Source: Paenibacillus sp. FSL H7-0357 (GTDB taxonomy: Bacteria; Bacillota; Bacilli; Paenibacillales; Paenibacillaceae). Taken from it: a stretch of DNA of 64,000 nucleotides. A program made the translations under genes and the position numbers. Below the pieces are notes generated by a model, which saw only the letters and a list, made by a program, of their open reading frames with translations, was not told where the DNA came from and searched no databases. Location of the stretch: NCBI RefSeq assembly GCF_000758525.1, contig NZ_CP009241.1, positions 7,359,501 through 7,423,500 on the forward strand. Direction: 5' to 3'. This document shows, one piece after another, positions 17,879 to 26,919 of the stretch (its first letter is position 1; each line of letters starts with the position of its first letter).

Positions 17879-18280
17879 TTAAATGATCAGACTGCTGACG
17901 GCAAAGGCAGTTCCGATGAATACCAGGCAGAGCATTGTGCCTACGGCCACATTCCCTTGCTCCAGCTGTTCGGAAATCCTGAAATTGGGAGTGAACAGTT
18001 CAAAGATCCAGTAAGCGGCGATCAGGCAGACGTAACCTACCGCAAACCATAACATCATGTGCCAGATAGAAGTATTCGTATATGCCGCTACGCCCAGTAC
18101 GATCGCTGTGGCCAGAAATTTGCCTCCCAGCGCCAGAGCTACAGCCACATTGCCTTTCTTCAATTCCTCCATATCCTTGAACGGAGTCATCAAGCCGAAT
18201 ACAACCATGCCAAGCACCTGAAGCAGAATGATAGTCAGAACGCTGACTATCAAATTAATAACAATCGTCAATTGGCCCAC
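17879..18280 (-). CDS. DUF350 membrane protein
   Basis: The 133 residues form four membrane helices in two similar halves, each followed by a conserved acidic stretch (KDMEELKKGNVAVALALGG and SEQLEQGNVAVG). This duplicated GNVAVA motif is the hallmark of DUF350 (YjfL) proteins. In many bacteria DUF350 genes sit beside a glutathionylspermidine-synthase-like ATP-grasp gene, as here. Function is unknown. The start GTG overlaps the end of the lipoprotein gene by 13 nt. Confidence 0.88.
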   Translation of the reverse strand: MGQLTIVINLIVSVLTIILLQVLGMVVFGLMTPFKDMEELKKGNVAVALALGGKFLATAIVLGVAAYTNTSIWHMMLWFAVGYVCLIAAYWIFELFTPNFRISEQLEQGNVAVGTMLCLVFIGTAFAVSSLII

Positions 18281-18930
18281 CCCCGAAATTTCGCATAAGC
18301 CGAATCATAATCGGCAAAATCATGCACTTCCTCCAGCACCACGGAGGCTGTCTTCTCTTTCTCCAGCGCTGTATAACGCTTGTCGTCAATCGGCTGCTTG
18401 ATCCGGTTGCCGGAAGGCAGCTCAAGCACGGCGAAGTTTCTTGTCTTCTCCTTGAACTTGGTCTTATAGACTCCGACAAGATCCACATCGGTGGTAATGG
18501 ATACCTTTAGATTCTTCAGATCCTCTGCAGCCGTCTTCTGGTCTCCATACGATTTAAGCGTGGACCAGGCGGACAGGCGGATCTCATTCTTCTGGTCAGC
18601 ATCCGTAACCAGCTCGGCATCCATGAACTGCAATGTCCAGATCTTATCCCCGGTGGCATAGTTGCCATCGTTCGGGAGCAGCTCGTTATCCGGCAAAACC
18701 GTCATGTCGCTGCCGATCAAATCCCCCACTGTGCTCTCCACTACCCGGTAATCCCACGGTACACGGGATACACTGTCCGTCGTTTCCGCTGCAGGAGTAC
18801 CTGTATGAAACACACTGTCCTCATTGCTTGAGCATGCGCTCAGCAGCACTGACAACAGCAGTATTCCAAGGACCGCGCCCAGCCGAATTACCCCGAAGCG
18901 CCCGGTCCGCACCTTTCTACTCTTACTCAT
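18268..18930 (-). CDS. Lipoprotein of unknown function in the ATP-grasp/DUF350 cassette
   Basis: The 220-residue protein has a basic N-terminus and a lipobox LLSAC (Cys near 33). The mature part is a mixed alpha/beta domain with no motif I recognise. ATG at 18930 is preferred over the TTG at 18936. It overlaps the ATP-grasp gene upstream by 8 nt and DUF350 downstream by 13 nt, so all three are translationally linked. It is likely anchored on the outer face of the membrane. Confidence 0.75.
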   Translation of the reverse strand: MSKSRKVRTGRFGVIRLGAVLGILLLSVLLSACSSNEDSVFHTGTPAAETTDSVSRVPWDYRVVESTVGDLIGSDMTVLPDNELLPNDGNYATGDKIWTLQFMDAELVTDADQKNEIRLSAWSTLKSYGDQKTAAEDLKNLKVSITTDVDLVGVYKTKFKEKTRNFAVLELPSGNRIKQPIDDKRYTALEKEKTASVVLEEVHDFADYDSAYAKFRGWAN

Positions 18931-20140
18931 CTCCAAGTTCCCTCACTCCTAGCGCGATAAAATGACTGGCATTGCCTGTAATCGGTCCGCCTGCCCGCCC
19001 GAGCAGGCCACAAGGTTTCCCGTTAATGACGAACATGCCGGTGAGCAGATGAAACTCCCCTTCCGCTGTCTGAATCCGGGCCAATTCGGCTCTTTTCTGA
19101 TAGACGGTGGGGAATAGTGTACTGCTGTCAAAACCTTCCTCGTCCTGCAGCTCAAGTGTGCCGTTGTCATCGAAGAGACGTACAGAACCACCTTCACGGC
19201 CGAATACTGACTTCGAGACAAAGCTCCCGGAGAATACCGGCTTATTGTAGGTCGGCAAAATATAGCGGGAGATCGCTTCGCGCTCTTCCTCACTAAACAG
19301 CAGCCCCAGCTCATACATCCCCCATACCGCTGCAATCAATCCCTTAGACTGCAGTAGGATGCTGTGCGGTCCGTTGAATAACTCCAGCTGTCCACTCTCT
19401 ACGGCGTAGGCGAGCGCATCGCCGCCTTCGTCTACCGCCATCCATTCCTTGGGATAGAGGGCGAACATCCGCTGAATAACCCGGTCCTCTCCATCCCGTA
19501 CAGTCCCTTCATCAATCCATAGTTCAAGACAATCCACGCACTTGATATCCAGGCCGCTGTGCTTCACAAGGGCCTCAATCGTGCCGGAGTCTTCCTGATG
19601 GGAACCGTAGGCGACACAAGCTGCCGTGTCCGGCCGTTCTGTGCCCCAAGCCGCCGCAAGAAGTCCCTTCATCGCTCCATTGGGGCTGGCGATTCCCGCC
19701 TGCTCGCAGATCCAGGGTGTAGCGATGGAGGCCTCCACATAACCGGTAGGCGTATCGGCATTCAATTCAAGCAGCTTAATCGCCCCGTTGTCCGCCACGG
19801 CGAAATCGAACCGGGCATAGAGGCTGATGCGGCCCGGCTCCGGCAGCGGGCATTCATCAAGCATCTGCCACAGGACGGGGGGAATGCCGAGCAAATCATA
19901 TAGATCATGTCTACGGTGGACATAGCGGACTGTTTTGTCCAGTATAGCCCACAGCTTGACCGAGGCTTCTTCAAGTTCCTGGTAAGTCTCGCCGCGCATC
20001 ACCGCAACGGCATCAAGCCAATATTCTTCATCCTCCAGGTCTGCCCAGGTGAAGCCAAGCTCATGCAGCTTCTCCACTCTTGGCGCCCGTTCCAGACCCG
20101 ATTGATCCACAAATTGAAAGACACTCTCTGCAGAACTCAT
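18923..20140 (-). CDS. Glutathionylspermidine-synthase-like ATP-grasp ligase (YgiC/YjfC type)
   Basis: The 405 residues match the synthetase half of glutathionylspermidine synthase. Visible marks are RISLYARFDFAVADNGAIKLLELNADTPT (split here as the substrate and Mg2+ region, about 104-132), KSVFGREGGSVRLF (about 309-322) and LLTGMFVINGKPCGLLGRAGGPIT near the C-terminus. The amidase half of E. coli Gsp is absent. Such stand-alone enzymes are ATP-dependent amide ligases; the true substrate is unknown. It starts with ATG overlapping the stop of the Ser-rich gene. Confidence 0.87.
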   Translation of the reverse strand: MSSAESVFQFVDQSGLERAPRVEKLHELGFTWADLEDEEYWLDAVAVMRGETYQELEEASVKLWAILDKTVRYVHRRHDLYDLLGIPPVLWQMLDECPLPEPGRISLYARFDFAVADNGAIKLLELNADTPTGYVEASIATPWICEQAGIASPNGAMKGLLAAAWGTERPDTAACVAYGSHQEDSGTIEALVKHSGLDIKCVDCLELWIDEGTVRDGEDRVIQRMFALYPKEWMAVDEGGDALAYAVESGQLELFNGPHSILLQSKGLIAAVWGMYELGLLFSEEEREAISRYILPTYNKPVFSGSFVSKSVFGREGGSVRLFDDNGTLELQDEEGFDSSTLFPTVYQKRAELARIQTAEGEFHLLTGMFVINGKPCGLLGRAGGPITGNASHFIALGVRELGDE

Positions 20141-20829
20141 CCGCCGAAACCGCTCTTGCTGCTGGAGCTTCTGCCAGCGCTCGATTTTGACGATGAGGAG
20201 CTAGATTTACTGCTGGAGCCTAAACCGCTGGATGTGCCCCCAATGCCGCCTTTCTTCGAGGATGTCCCTCTTCTCGTGATGGAGCCGGTGGAGGAAGTAG
20301 AGGTTTTCGGTTTTGCCACAGATCCGGCTACCTTTTTGTTCTGGAAGCTGCCGCTGCTGTAGGTCGGCGGCTTGTAGGTAGTCCGAGTTCCTCCGTAATA
20401 GGTCGGCCGGTCATTGTACCAGCCTCTGGAGGAGTAGAACGAGCCGCTGTTAAACAGCATGTGGTACAGCAGCATATCATCCCAGCCGAAACCTGAGCTG
20501 TAACCGCCGTAATTGTTAATGACGGTTGTCCCGCCGGAGGTTACTACCCCACTGCCCTCCTGCACGGTCTCTTCCACATGCTCTTCCGGGTACGGAATAT
20601 TCCAGTCTACATTTTTATCAAAATAAGCTTTGACCTCTTCGGTGGACCAGGAGACAAGCTTCGGCTCTTCGCCCGAGCTGCCGCTGGCACCCGCCCCGCC
20701 CGGTACAAACAGTGCATTGGCCAGCAGCGCAATCCCTAGCGAGGTGGACAATACCCGCAGCGGCTTGCCTTCCGCATTGAACAATTTGGACACGGCGGGT
20801 TCTTTAGTATTTTCATCTTTTCCCAACAT
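20137..20829 (-). CDS. Exported Ser/Gly-rich low-complexity protein
   Basis: From the ATG at 20829, which follows AAAGGAGGGG at ideal spacing, the protein has 230 residues. A hydrophobic segment near 30-50 could be a signal or membrane anchor. The middle is Tyr/Gly/Asn-rich (GGYSSGFGWDDMLLYHMLF), and the last 60 residues are almost all Ser, Lys and Gly. Position beside the ATP-grasp ligase recalls YgiB/YjfM beside YgiC/YjfC, but I cannot show homology. The tail might be a substrate for the ligase, which is a guess. Confidence 0.75.
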   Translation of the reverse strand: MLGKDENTKEPAVSKLFNAEGKPLRVLSTSLGIALLANALFVPGGAGASGSSGEEPKLVSWSTEEVKAYFDKNVDWNIPYPEEHVEETVQEGSGVVTSGGTTVINNYGGYSSGFGWDDMLLYHMLFNSGSFYSSRGWYNDRPTYYGGTRTTYKPPTYSSGSFQNKKVAGSVAKPKTSTSSTGSITRRGTSSKKGGIGGTSSGLGSSSKSSSSSSKSSAGRSSSSKSGFGG

Positions 20830-20851
20830 GGGCCCCTCCTTTCCTGACAAT

Positions 20852-21070
20852 TTATCCTTCAGCACGCATCGGAACCAGCAAAAGCTCCAGCTTTCCCTCG
20901 TCCACGTTCAGCCGTCCTTCCACTGCCTCATACTCCCGGCTGCCCACAACAATATAATTGACATGTTCCAGGGCAGTAATCATATTCATGCTCCAGGTAC
21001 GTTCCTCGATGACACGCAGATCGCCTTCCGGCATTTTTTCAAACAGGATGACCTTCATTCCATTATCCAC
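20852..21070 (-). CDS. Small hypothetical protein, first gene of the ATP-grasp cassette
   Basis: The 72 residues are unrecognised, with no signal or membrane segment; composition (VNYIVVGSREYEAVEGRLNVDEGKLELLLVPM) suggests a compact beta-rich fold. It ends 22 nt before the start of the Ser-rich gene and shares its strand, so it is probably the first cistron of the cassette. The ATG has an AAAGAAGGG site upstream. Confidence 0.7.
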   Translation of the reverse strand: MDNGMKVILFEKMPEGDLRVIEERTWSMNMITALEHVNYIVVGSREYEAVEGRLNVDEGKLELLLVPMRAEG

Positions 21071-21285
21071 TTATTACCCTTCTTTCCTGATAACTGTTAT
21101 GCTTCTGATACGCTGTAAGCACAATTTCGTTTCATGAGCCGCAGTCCATCCCTATCTATTTTATCTGTTACGGTCCAAGTAAATTCTAGGGTATTGGAAT
21201 AATCTTGGCAATCGGAAATACGTTAATGGAAGTCTGTTCACAATATGTTCCGAACCCGGCTATTCATTGGCTTTCCGGATGGATG

Positions 21286-24200
21286 CTATTTTGCTCTGTC
21301 TATGGATGGATTCCCTCTGGGGATGGTGTAAGAGATCGTAGTTCCCCTGCCCGGCGTACTCACAATCATCAGACCGGTTCCGTATATTTTGAGCAGCCGC
21401 CTCTGGATATTCCTCAGGCCGATGCCTCCTTCGGAGTGCGTTTCGGACAACACTTGTTCAATTCGTCCCGGAGTGATGCCCACCCCATTGTCAGATACCG
21501 CAACAACGAGCTGCCCGGCCAGCACCTTAACGGACAGACTGACGGTCCCTCCGGCCATTTTCCGCATCAGGCCGTGGTTGATCGCATTCTCCACCAGCGG
21601 CTGGATGCTGAGCGGAGGGACCAGTTCGCGCAGGCCTTCCGGCACATCCAACTCGATATTCAGCCGCTCATCGAATCTCGCCTTCTCCAGCGCAAGATAG
21701 GACCTCACCAGCTCCAGTTCCTTTCCGATCGGCACCGTTTGCCCGCGGTTCTGGAAATCAAAGCTGCTGCGCAAGTATTGGCTGAGATCAAGCAGCAGAT
21801 CGGTCGCCTTATCCGGATCATCGGAACAAACTGAGATAATGGCATTAAGCGCATTATACAGAAAATGAGGTTTGATCTGGGCCTGCAGGAAAGCAATTTC
21901 CGTCTGTACCGACGTACGGATGGACTTACGCATATCCAGCAGCGTCTTCACACGTGCCCTGAATTCCCGCAGCTCTACCGGCTTGCTTAAGTAATCATTG
22001 GCCCCCGCCTCAAAAACAGCCTGAATATCTTCCGGGCGGCTGCTGCCTGTCAGTACTAGGATCGGCAGTTCAGATAAAACAAACCGCTCGCGAATCGCCT
22101 TGCATAACACCAGCCCCGGCATTTCAGGCATTACCCAATCCATAATGATCAAGTCCAGTTCGGGATGATTCTGCATTTGTATAATCGCATCAGGTCCGCT
22201 GCCTGCGGTAATCACTTTATGCTGCTCCAGCTGCAGCGCATTGGCCAGCACCTGGAGATTGACAGGATCATTGTCGACAACAAGGATGTAGCAGCATTCC
22301 CCTTCAAGGGGAAGCGCAGGCTCTTCTCCTGGAGACTCCAAAGCCGCTGCCGACTCCCAGCCGGTAATCTCCAGATAGTCCTGATCCAGAAACGCTGTTC
22401 GTTTCTGCAGTATCGGCATCGTGAAGCGGAATACCGAGCCTTGACCCGGTTCAGACTCGGCTTCGATTCTCCCTCCGTTCAACTCTACCAGCTTTTGGGT
22501 GATGCTGAGGCCAAGGCCGTTTTCCCTGTAGGTTTTTTGGGCTGCCGCCCCTTGCGGATCGTACGCGTCAAAAATGGTACGCAGGCGCTCTGGAGCGACC
22601 CCTAAGCCAGTATCCGCTACAAGGATAGTAACATACTCTTCTTTAACCTCAGCAGACAGGGTTATCACACCCTGAGGGGTATTATTCACAGCATTTGACA
22701 ACAGGTTGAATAAGATTTGCGACAGCCGCTGCTCATCTGTTTCTAGCAGCGGGAGAGACTCCGGCAGGTTCAGCTTGAAGACCAGACGGGAATTGCCCGA
22801 TACATGGCGGGTAACCTCCATTACGGAAGAAGCTACTCTCCGCAGGTCCACCGCCTGCCGCCGCAGAAAGAAATCCCCGTGATTCAGCCTGGCGAAATCC
22901 GACATATCATTAATTAATGCAGACAGCCGCCTGCCCGTAGAGACTATCATGGACAATTGACCGGTTTGCTCAGGAGTTAAAGCTCCGGCTGCACCCTCGG
23001 CCAGCGTCTGTGCAATGTTTACAATGCCCTGCAGCGGCTTCCGCAGCTCCTGCGAGGTATCTGCCATAAAGTCGTCCTTCAGCCCGTCGAGCGTCAGCAG
23101 CCTGCGTGACAGCTGCTCCACTTCCAGGAAGGAGGCAGCGTATTTGCGGGTCATTAGCGCAGCTTGAAAGAATCCGAACAGAATGATCTCGTAGGAGGTA
23201 ATAACATAGCTGAGGGCAAGGCCGGTAAACGTAAGCAGGTAGCATAAAATGACGATGCTTAAGCTCTCAATACTGACCATCATGAAGAACATGTTTTGCG
23301 TGTTTTGTTTCGTACCTTTAACCATGGAATAGAGGACAAAGCTCAAGCTTATGGAGCCCCAGGTCAAGAGCAGCCCCTCAAGATAGCTGAACCAGTAAGC
23401 AGGCACAAATATAGCGATAAGCAGCAGGACGACAGTGATCACCTTAGAGGTCTTGATGACCGCCGGAGGCATTGGATAGTTTACCGAGTGGGCAACATAT
23501 CTGAGCAGATAAAAATAAACCAGCGTGGATGAAGCCAGCTGCAGCTTGAGTACAATATCATAAGGCAGGCCCGGAAGCGCGAAGGAGATCAGCTTCTCCC
23601 CGTGGGTTAGTACATAGACAAAGGCCGCTGTGCAAAATAATCCCAGATTTAAAGTGATGCCCCGGCTTTCCTTTACTCTGGAGAACATCAGCAGAAATAA
23701 GGAGAGCGCAAAAAAACCAAACAGCGTTGCACCGTCCACAAACAGAGCGAATTCACGGTGCTTCAGAATGTCGGCCTGATAGCCAATCACGATCGGCAGA
23801 ACAATTCCGCCGGAAGAGTAGCTGTAATTGGCCACCTGGACAATAATCTCCAGCTTGTCGCCGGACACGGCAGCGAATCCCATGTAGGGGTAGTTTTCTT
23901 GCCGCCCCTCAGAAGAGGAGGCAGACGGACTTCCACTGCTGCCGATCTCCTGTCCGTTCACAAACACCTTGCTTGCCGTGCGGATATTAGCCGTCCGAAG
24001 GCCGTAAATAACATCCTCCCCATAGGGAATCATGGCCTGCAGCCGATAGGTGGCATAACCTCTGGCTTCTGGGCTGCCGGTATCCGACAGATAACGGTTC
24101 CATTTGTCCGGCACCTTGATTATGGTAGAAACCGGCACTCCCTCCCCGCCCGGATCAGCTTGGCTGAAATCCCTCGGCGTTAGCAGCGCATCGCGGTATA

Positions 24201-24384
24201 ATTCCCATTCCCCGTTCAGCTTCACCACGCCGTCATGGCGGAAATCCCAAGCCCGAAGATCCATGACCCCTTGGCGGGAGACCGGCATATCTTGCTGGCC
24301 CGTAAAAAGATGAAGGACCGAAAGCAGCGGCAATAGGGATACCAGCAGCAGACTCCCGAGAATACGCTGCCAATATTTCAGCAT
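21286..24384 (-). CDS. Hybrid sensor kinase: 7TMR-DISM, HisKA-like (Gln at His site), REC, LytS-type kinase
   Basis: The 1032 residues contain a signal-like helix, an extracellular 7TMR-DISM sensory domain (about 35-200), seven helices (about 205-415), a HisKA/HATPase unit (about 430-660), a receiver (about 695-815, Asp in IIMDWVMPEMPG) and a second LytS-type kinase unit (about 830-1025). In the first unit the phosphate-accepting His is Gln445 (TSQELRKPL, codon CAG at 23052-23050). The second unit keeps its His in QIKPHFLYNAL. The first ATP-binding part still looks intact (NGLGLS). ATG follows GGGGGAGG. No response regulator lies beside it. Confidence 0.92.
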   Translation of the reverse strand: MLKYWQRILGSLLLVSLLPLLSVLHLFTGQQDMPVSRQGVMDLRAWDFRHDGVVKLNGEWELYRDALLTPRDFSQADPGGEGVPVSTIIKVPDKWNRYLSDTGSPEARGYATYRLQAMIPYGEDVIYGLRTANIRTASKVFVNGQEIGSSGSPSASSSEGRQENYPYMGFAAVSGDKLEIIVQVANYSYSSGGIVLPIVIGYQADILKHREFALFVDGATLFGFFALSLFLLMFSRVKESRGITLNLGLFCTAAFVYVLTHGEKLISFALPGLPYDIVLKLQLASSTLVYFYLLRYVAHSVNYPMPPAVIKTSKVITVVLLLIAIFVPAYWFSYLEGLLLTWGSISLSFVLYSMVKGTKQNTQNMFFMMVSIESLSIVILCYLLTFTGLALSYVITSYEIILFGFFQAALMTRKYAASFLEVEQLSRRLLTLDGLKDDFMADTSQELRKPLQGIVNIAQTLAEGAAGALTPEQTGQLSMIVSTGRRLSALINDMSDFARLNHGDFFLRRQAVDLRRVASSVMEVTRHVSGNSRLVFKLNLPESLPLLETDEQRLSQILFNLLSNAVNNTPQGVITLSAEVKEEYVTILVADTGLGVAPERLRTIFDAYDPQGAAAQKTYRENGLGLSITQKLVELNGGRIEAESEPGQGSVFRFTMPILQKRTAFLDQDYLEITGWESAAALESPGEEPALPLEGECCYILVVDNDPVNLQVLANALQLEQHKVITAGSGPDAIIQMQNHPELDLIIMDWVMPEMPGLVLCKAIRERFVLSELPILVLTGSSRPEDIQAVFEAGANDYLSKPVELREFRARVKTLLDMRKSIRTSVQTEIAFLQAQIKPHFLYNALNAIISVCSDDPDKATDLLLDLSQYLRSSFDFQNRGQTVPIGKELELVRSYLALEKARFDERLNIELDVPEGLRELVPPLSIQPLVENAINHGLMRKMAGGTVSLSVKVLAGQLVVAVSDNGVGITPGRIEQVLSETHSEGGIGLRNIQRRLLKIYGTGLMIVSTPGRGTTISYTIPRGNPSIDRAK

Positions 24385-24401
24385 ATTTCCTCCCCCTTTC
24401 T

Positions 24402-24435
24402 AAAAAAAGCCGATTCCATTTATTTCGGAACCGGC
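24402..24435 (-). terminator. Terminator of xpt-pbuX
   Basis: On the minus strand GCCGGTTCC pairs with GGAATCGGC across an 9-nt loop and runs into TTTTTTT. It lies 30 nt after the pbuX stop and just before the kinase gene. Confidence 0.85.
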
Positions 24436-24465
24436 GGTAATTCTTATTAGAGGTGCATATTGGAA

Positions 24466-25761
24466 TTACTGTGCATCCTGCACGGCGGCAGGAGCTGTAT
24501 TATCCTGTGTTTTGGATAAGAACAGATTCAGAATGATCGCAGTGAGCGGCCCGGAAACAATACCATTCTGCAGCAGCATTCTGGCAAACTCCGGCAGTTG
24601 GTCGAACATGGAGGGCAATACCGCCGAGCCCAGGCCGACAGCGATGCTGCAGGCGGCAATCAGCAGGTTGCCATCCTTGCGCAGATCGACCTCGGAGAGG
24701 ATCGACATTCCGGAAGCCGCGACCGAACCGAACATTACGATCATTGCCCCGCCGAGTACCGCATTCGGCACGATTGTGGTTAACGCAGCCAATTTAGGCA
24801 GCAGTCCCAGCACAACCATGATACCGCCGGCGGCAAAAATCACATTCCGCGTCTTGACACGGGTCAATGACAGCAGTCCGACGTTCTGTGAGAATGCGGT
24901 ATACGGGAAGGCATTAAACAGCCCTCCAAGCATTATGGCGAGACCTTCAGAGCGGAGGCCGTTGACAATCTGCTTCTGCTCGACCTTCTGGTCTGTAGCC
25001 TTGCCTACGGCAAAGTATACGCCGGTCGATTCCACCATGGATACGATATTTACGATAATCATCGTGAAAATGGCCGTAACGTTAAACTCGGGCCAGCCAA
25101 AGTAGAACGGCTGGGCCACACTGATCCAAGAGGCAGAACCGACAGTTGAGAAATGTACAATGCCCATAAAATAGCCGATAGCTGTCCCGACAACCAGACC
25201 TACCAGTACAGAAACGGAACGCAGGAACCCGGTTGTCAGCCGGTTCACAGCGAGAATCACCAGCAGTGTAATCAAGGCCAGCAGCAAATTGCGGGGTTCT
25301 CCGAAATCAGGTTGTCCCTGCCCGCCGGCCACATTATTCATAGCAACCGGAATGAGCGACAGCCCGATAATGGTCACCACAGAGCCGGTTACCACAGTCG
25401 GGAAGAACTTCAGCAGCTTCCCATAGACCGGGGCGGCAAATACAACGAACAATCCCGATATAATAATCGCACCATAGGCTGTTGCCAGATTGGAATCCAA
25501 GGCGATGGCAATAATGGGACTGACCGCAGTAAAGGTGCAGCCCAGCACCACCGGCAGGCCGCTGCCGAAATATTTGCTGCCCATGACCTGCAGCAGCGTG
25601 GCCAGTCCGCAAGTGAACAAATCCGCAGCAATGAGGTAGGCCATTTGTGTTCCATTCAGGTTCAGCGCCCCTCCGACAACAAGCGGCACAATGACCGCGC
25701 CGGCATACATGGCCAGCACATGCTGAAGTCCTAATGCGAAGACCTTTTGTTTGCTTAACAT
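24466..25761 (-). CDS. pbuX: Xanthine permease (NCS2 family)
   Basis: The 431-residue protein has about 12-14 membrane helices. It carries NCS2 marks: the N-terminal QHVLAMYAGAVIVPL, the substrate region MVESTGVYFAVGKATDQ, and GGLFNAFPYTAFSQNVGLLSLTRVKTR. It imports xanthine with a cation. It overlaps xpt by 7 nt, as in B. subtilis xpt-pbuX, and shares the guanine riboswitch upstream. Confidence 0.95.
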   Translation of the reverse strand: MLSKQKVFALGLQHVLAMYAGAVIVPLVVGGALNLNGTQMAYLIAADLFTCGLATLLQVMGSKYFGSGLPVVLGCTFTAVSPIIAIALDSNLATAYGAIIISGLFVVFAAPVYGKLLKFFPTVVTGSVVTIIGLSLIPVAMNNVAGGQGQPDFGEPRNLLLALITLLVILAVNRLTTGFLRSVSVLVGLVVGTAIGYFMGIVHFSTVGSASWISVAQPFYFGWPEFNVTAIFTMIIVNIVSMVESTGVYFAVGKATDQKVEQKQIVNGLRSEGLAIMLGGLFNAFPYTAFSQNVGLLSLTRVKTRNVIFAAGGIMVVLGLLPKLAALTTIVPNAVLGGAMIVMFGSVAASGMSILSEVDLRKDGNLLIAACSIAVGLGSAVLPSMFDQLPEFARMLLQNGIVSGPLTAIILNLFLSKTQDNTAPAAVQDAQ

Positions 25762-26372
25762 CCTGCACTCTCCTTGATCATTTCTTTAATATCAGCAGTA
25801 TTGTCTATAAAATGAACTTCTCCCGGCGCCATGGAAGCGATTCGTGCCAAGGCATGCACGGGGATTCCTCTTTTCTCCAGCAAACTGCGTCCTTCCTGAA
25901 AGCTCTTCTCGATCACGCAGCCCACACCTAGCAGCTCTGCGCCGGATTCCTCCACGATATCAGCCAGTCCCACCAAAGCAGCGCCCGTAGCCAGGAAATC
26001 ATCGACGATCAGCACTTTGTCGCCCGGGCCCAGATATTTCTGCGAGATGCTGATCCGGTAATGCTCTTGACGGGTAAAGGAATGTACCGGGGCCGAATAG
26101 ACGTCCTCCGACTGCGTGATGGCTTTCTTCTTCTTGGCATAGATGAATGGCACCTTTAAGGCAATGCCTGCCGCCATCGCAAACTGAATTCCGCTGGCCT
26201 CAACCGTCAACACCTTCGTAACCGGCAGATGCCCGAAGATCGTCTTGAATTCCTGCCCGATCTGCAGCGCAAGCTCCGTATCCACCTGATGGTTCAGAAA
26301 CGAGTCCACTTTCAGCACCGTATCCGACAGAATCAAGCCCTCTTCTCTGATGCGTTCCTCTAATATTTTCAT
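25755..26372 (-). CDS. xpt: Xanthine phosphoribosyltransferase
   Basis: The 205 residues show the PRPP-binding loop VLIVDDFLATGAA (about 126-138) and TVEASGIQFA in the N-terminal half, typical of Xpt. The enzyme converts xanthine and PRPP to XMP for purine salvage. It is slightly longer than the usual 190-194 residues because of its C-terminal end. First gene of a two-gene operon controlled by the riboswitch about 240 nt upstream. Confidence 0.96.
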   Translation of the reverse strand: MKILEERIREEGLILSDTVLKVDSFLNHQVDTELALQIGQEFKTIFGHLPVTKVLTVEASGIQFAMAAGIALKVPFIYAKKKKAITQSEDVYSAPVHSFTRQEHYRISISQKYLGPGDKVLIVDDFLATGAALVGLADIVEESGAELLGVGCVIEKSFQEGRSLLEKRGIPVHALARIASMAPGEVHFIDNTADIKEMIKESAGC

Positions 26373-26456
26373 TACTGCGGGTGATCGCTCCTTTGATATG
26401 ATCTGATGAATTCTTTAAATCGTGACAAGTGGAAACGATAAATTCTTATCTTTAAA

Positions 26457-26504
26457 TAAAAAAGACAGACCCCCTTGAGTGTTTCTCAAGTGAATCTGTC
26501 CCTC
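26457..26504 (-). terminator. Riboswitch-controlled terminator in the xpt leader
   Basis: On the minus strand GGACAGATTCACTTGAG pairs with CTCAAGGGGGTCTGTC across a short loop, then TTTTTT. It lies between the purine aptamer and xpt, as expected for ligand-induced termination. Confidence 0.88.
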
Positions 26505-26611
26505 TGGGTTTTTGTCCCTAAGTGGTGTAACACATAATCAGTGTCCGCATCGCTTGGACCAGTCTTTCTTATGCCGATGCACAAGAAACGGAACCCTAGA
26601 TGCGCTATTTC

Positions 26612-26683
26612 ACTCATAGTCGGATAATTACAGTGGTTATCCGGTAGAAACTTATGGGCCATATTCCCAAGATTATATGAGTT
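26612..26683 (-). promoter_or_regulatory. Purine riboswitch aptamer, guanine type
   Basis: The minus strand shows P1 (AACTCATA / TATGAGT), the core TATAATCTTGGGAATATGGCCC with loop L2, AAGTTTCTACC as J2/3, the P3 arm CGGATAA/TTATCCG and GACTATGAG as J3/1. The C in GACTATG is the ligand-pairing base, so it reads guanine/hypoxanthine rather than adenine. It controls the terminator at 26457-26504. Confidence 0.95.
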
Positions 26684-26919
26684 GTTTATGAAAAGTCGTA
26701 GTAAATACCTTGTATATCTTACACGCTCTGTCCGAACCTTACAAGCAAAATTTTAAGCATTATTTCATCCATTTATGACATATTTTCATGAAATACATAT
26801 GTTTTCAATCGGCCTATTAGGCAAGCGTTTGTTTCTAAGCACACTCCGCCCGTATTGCTCACGATTTCCGCCCCCATGCATTTATGATAAGGAAAACTAC
26901 TCAGAGAGGAACGATACGG

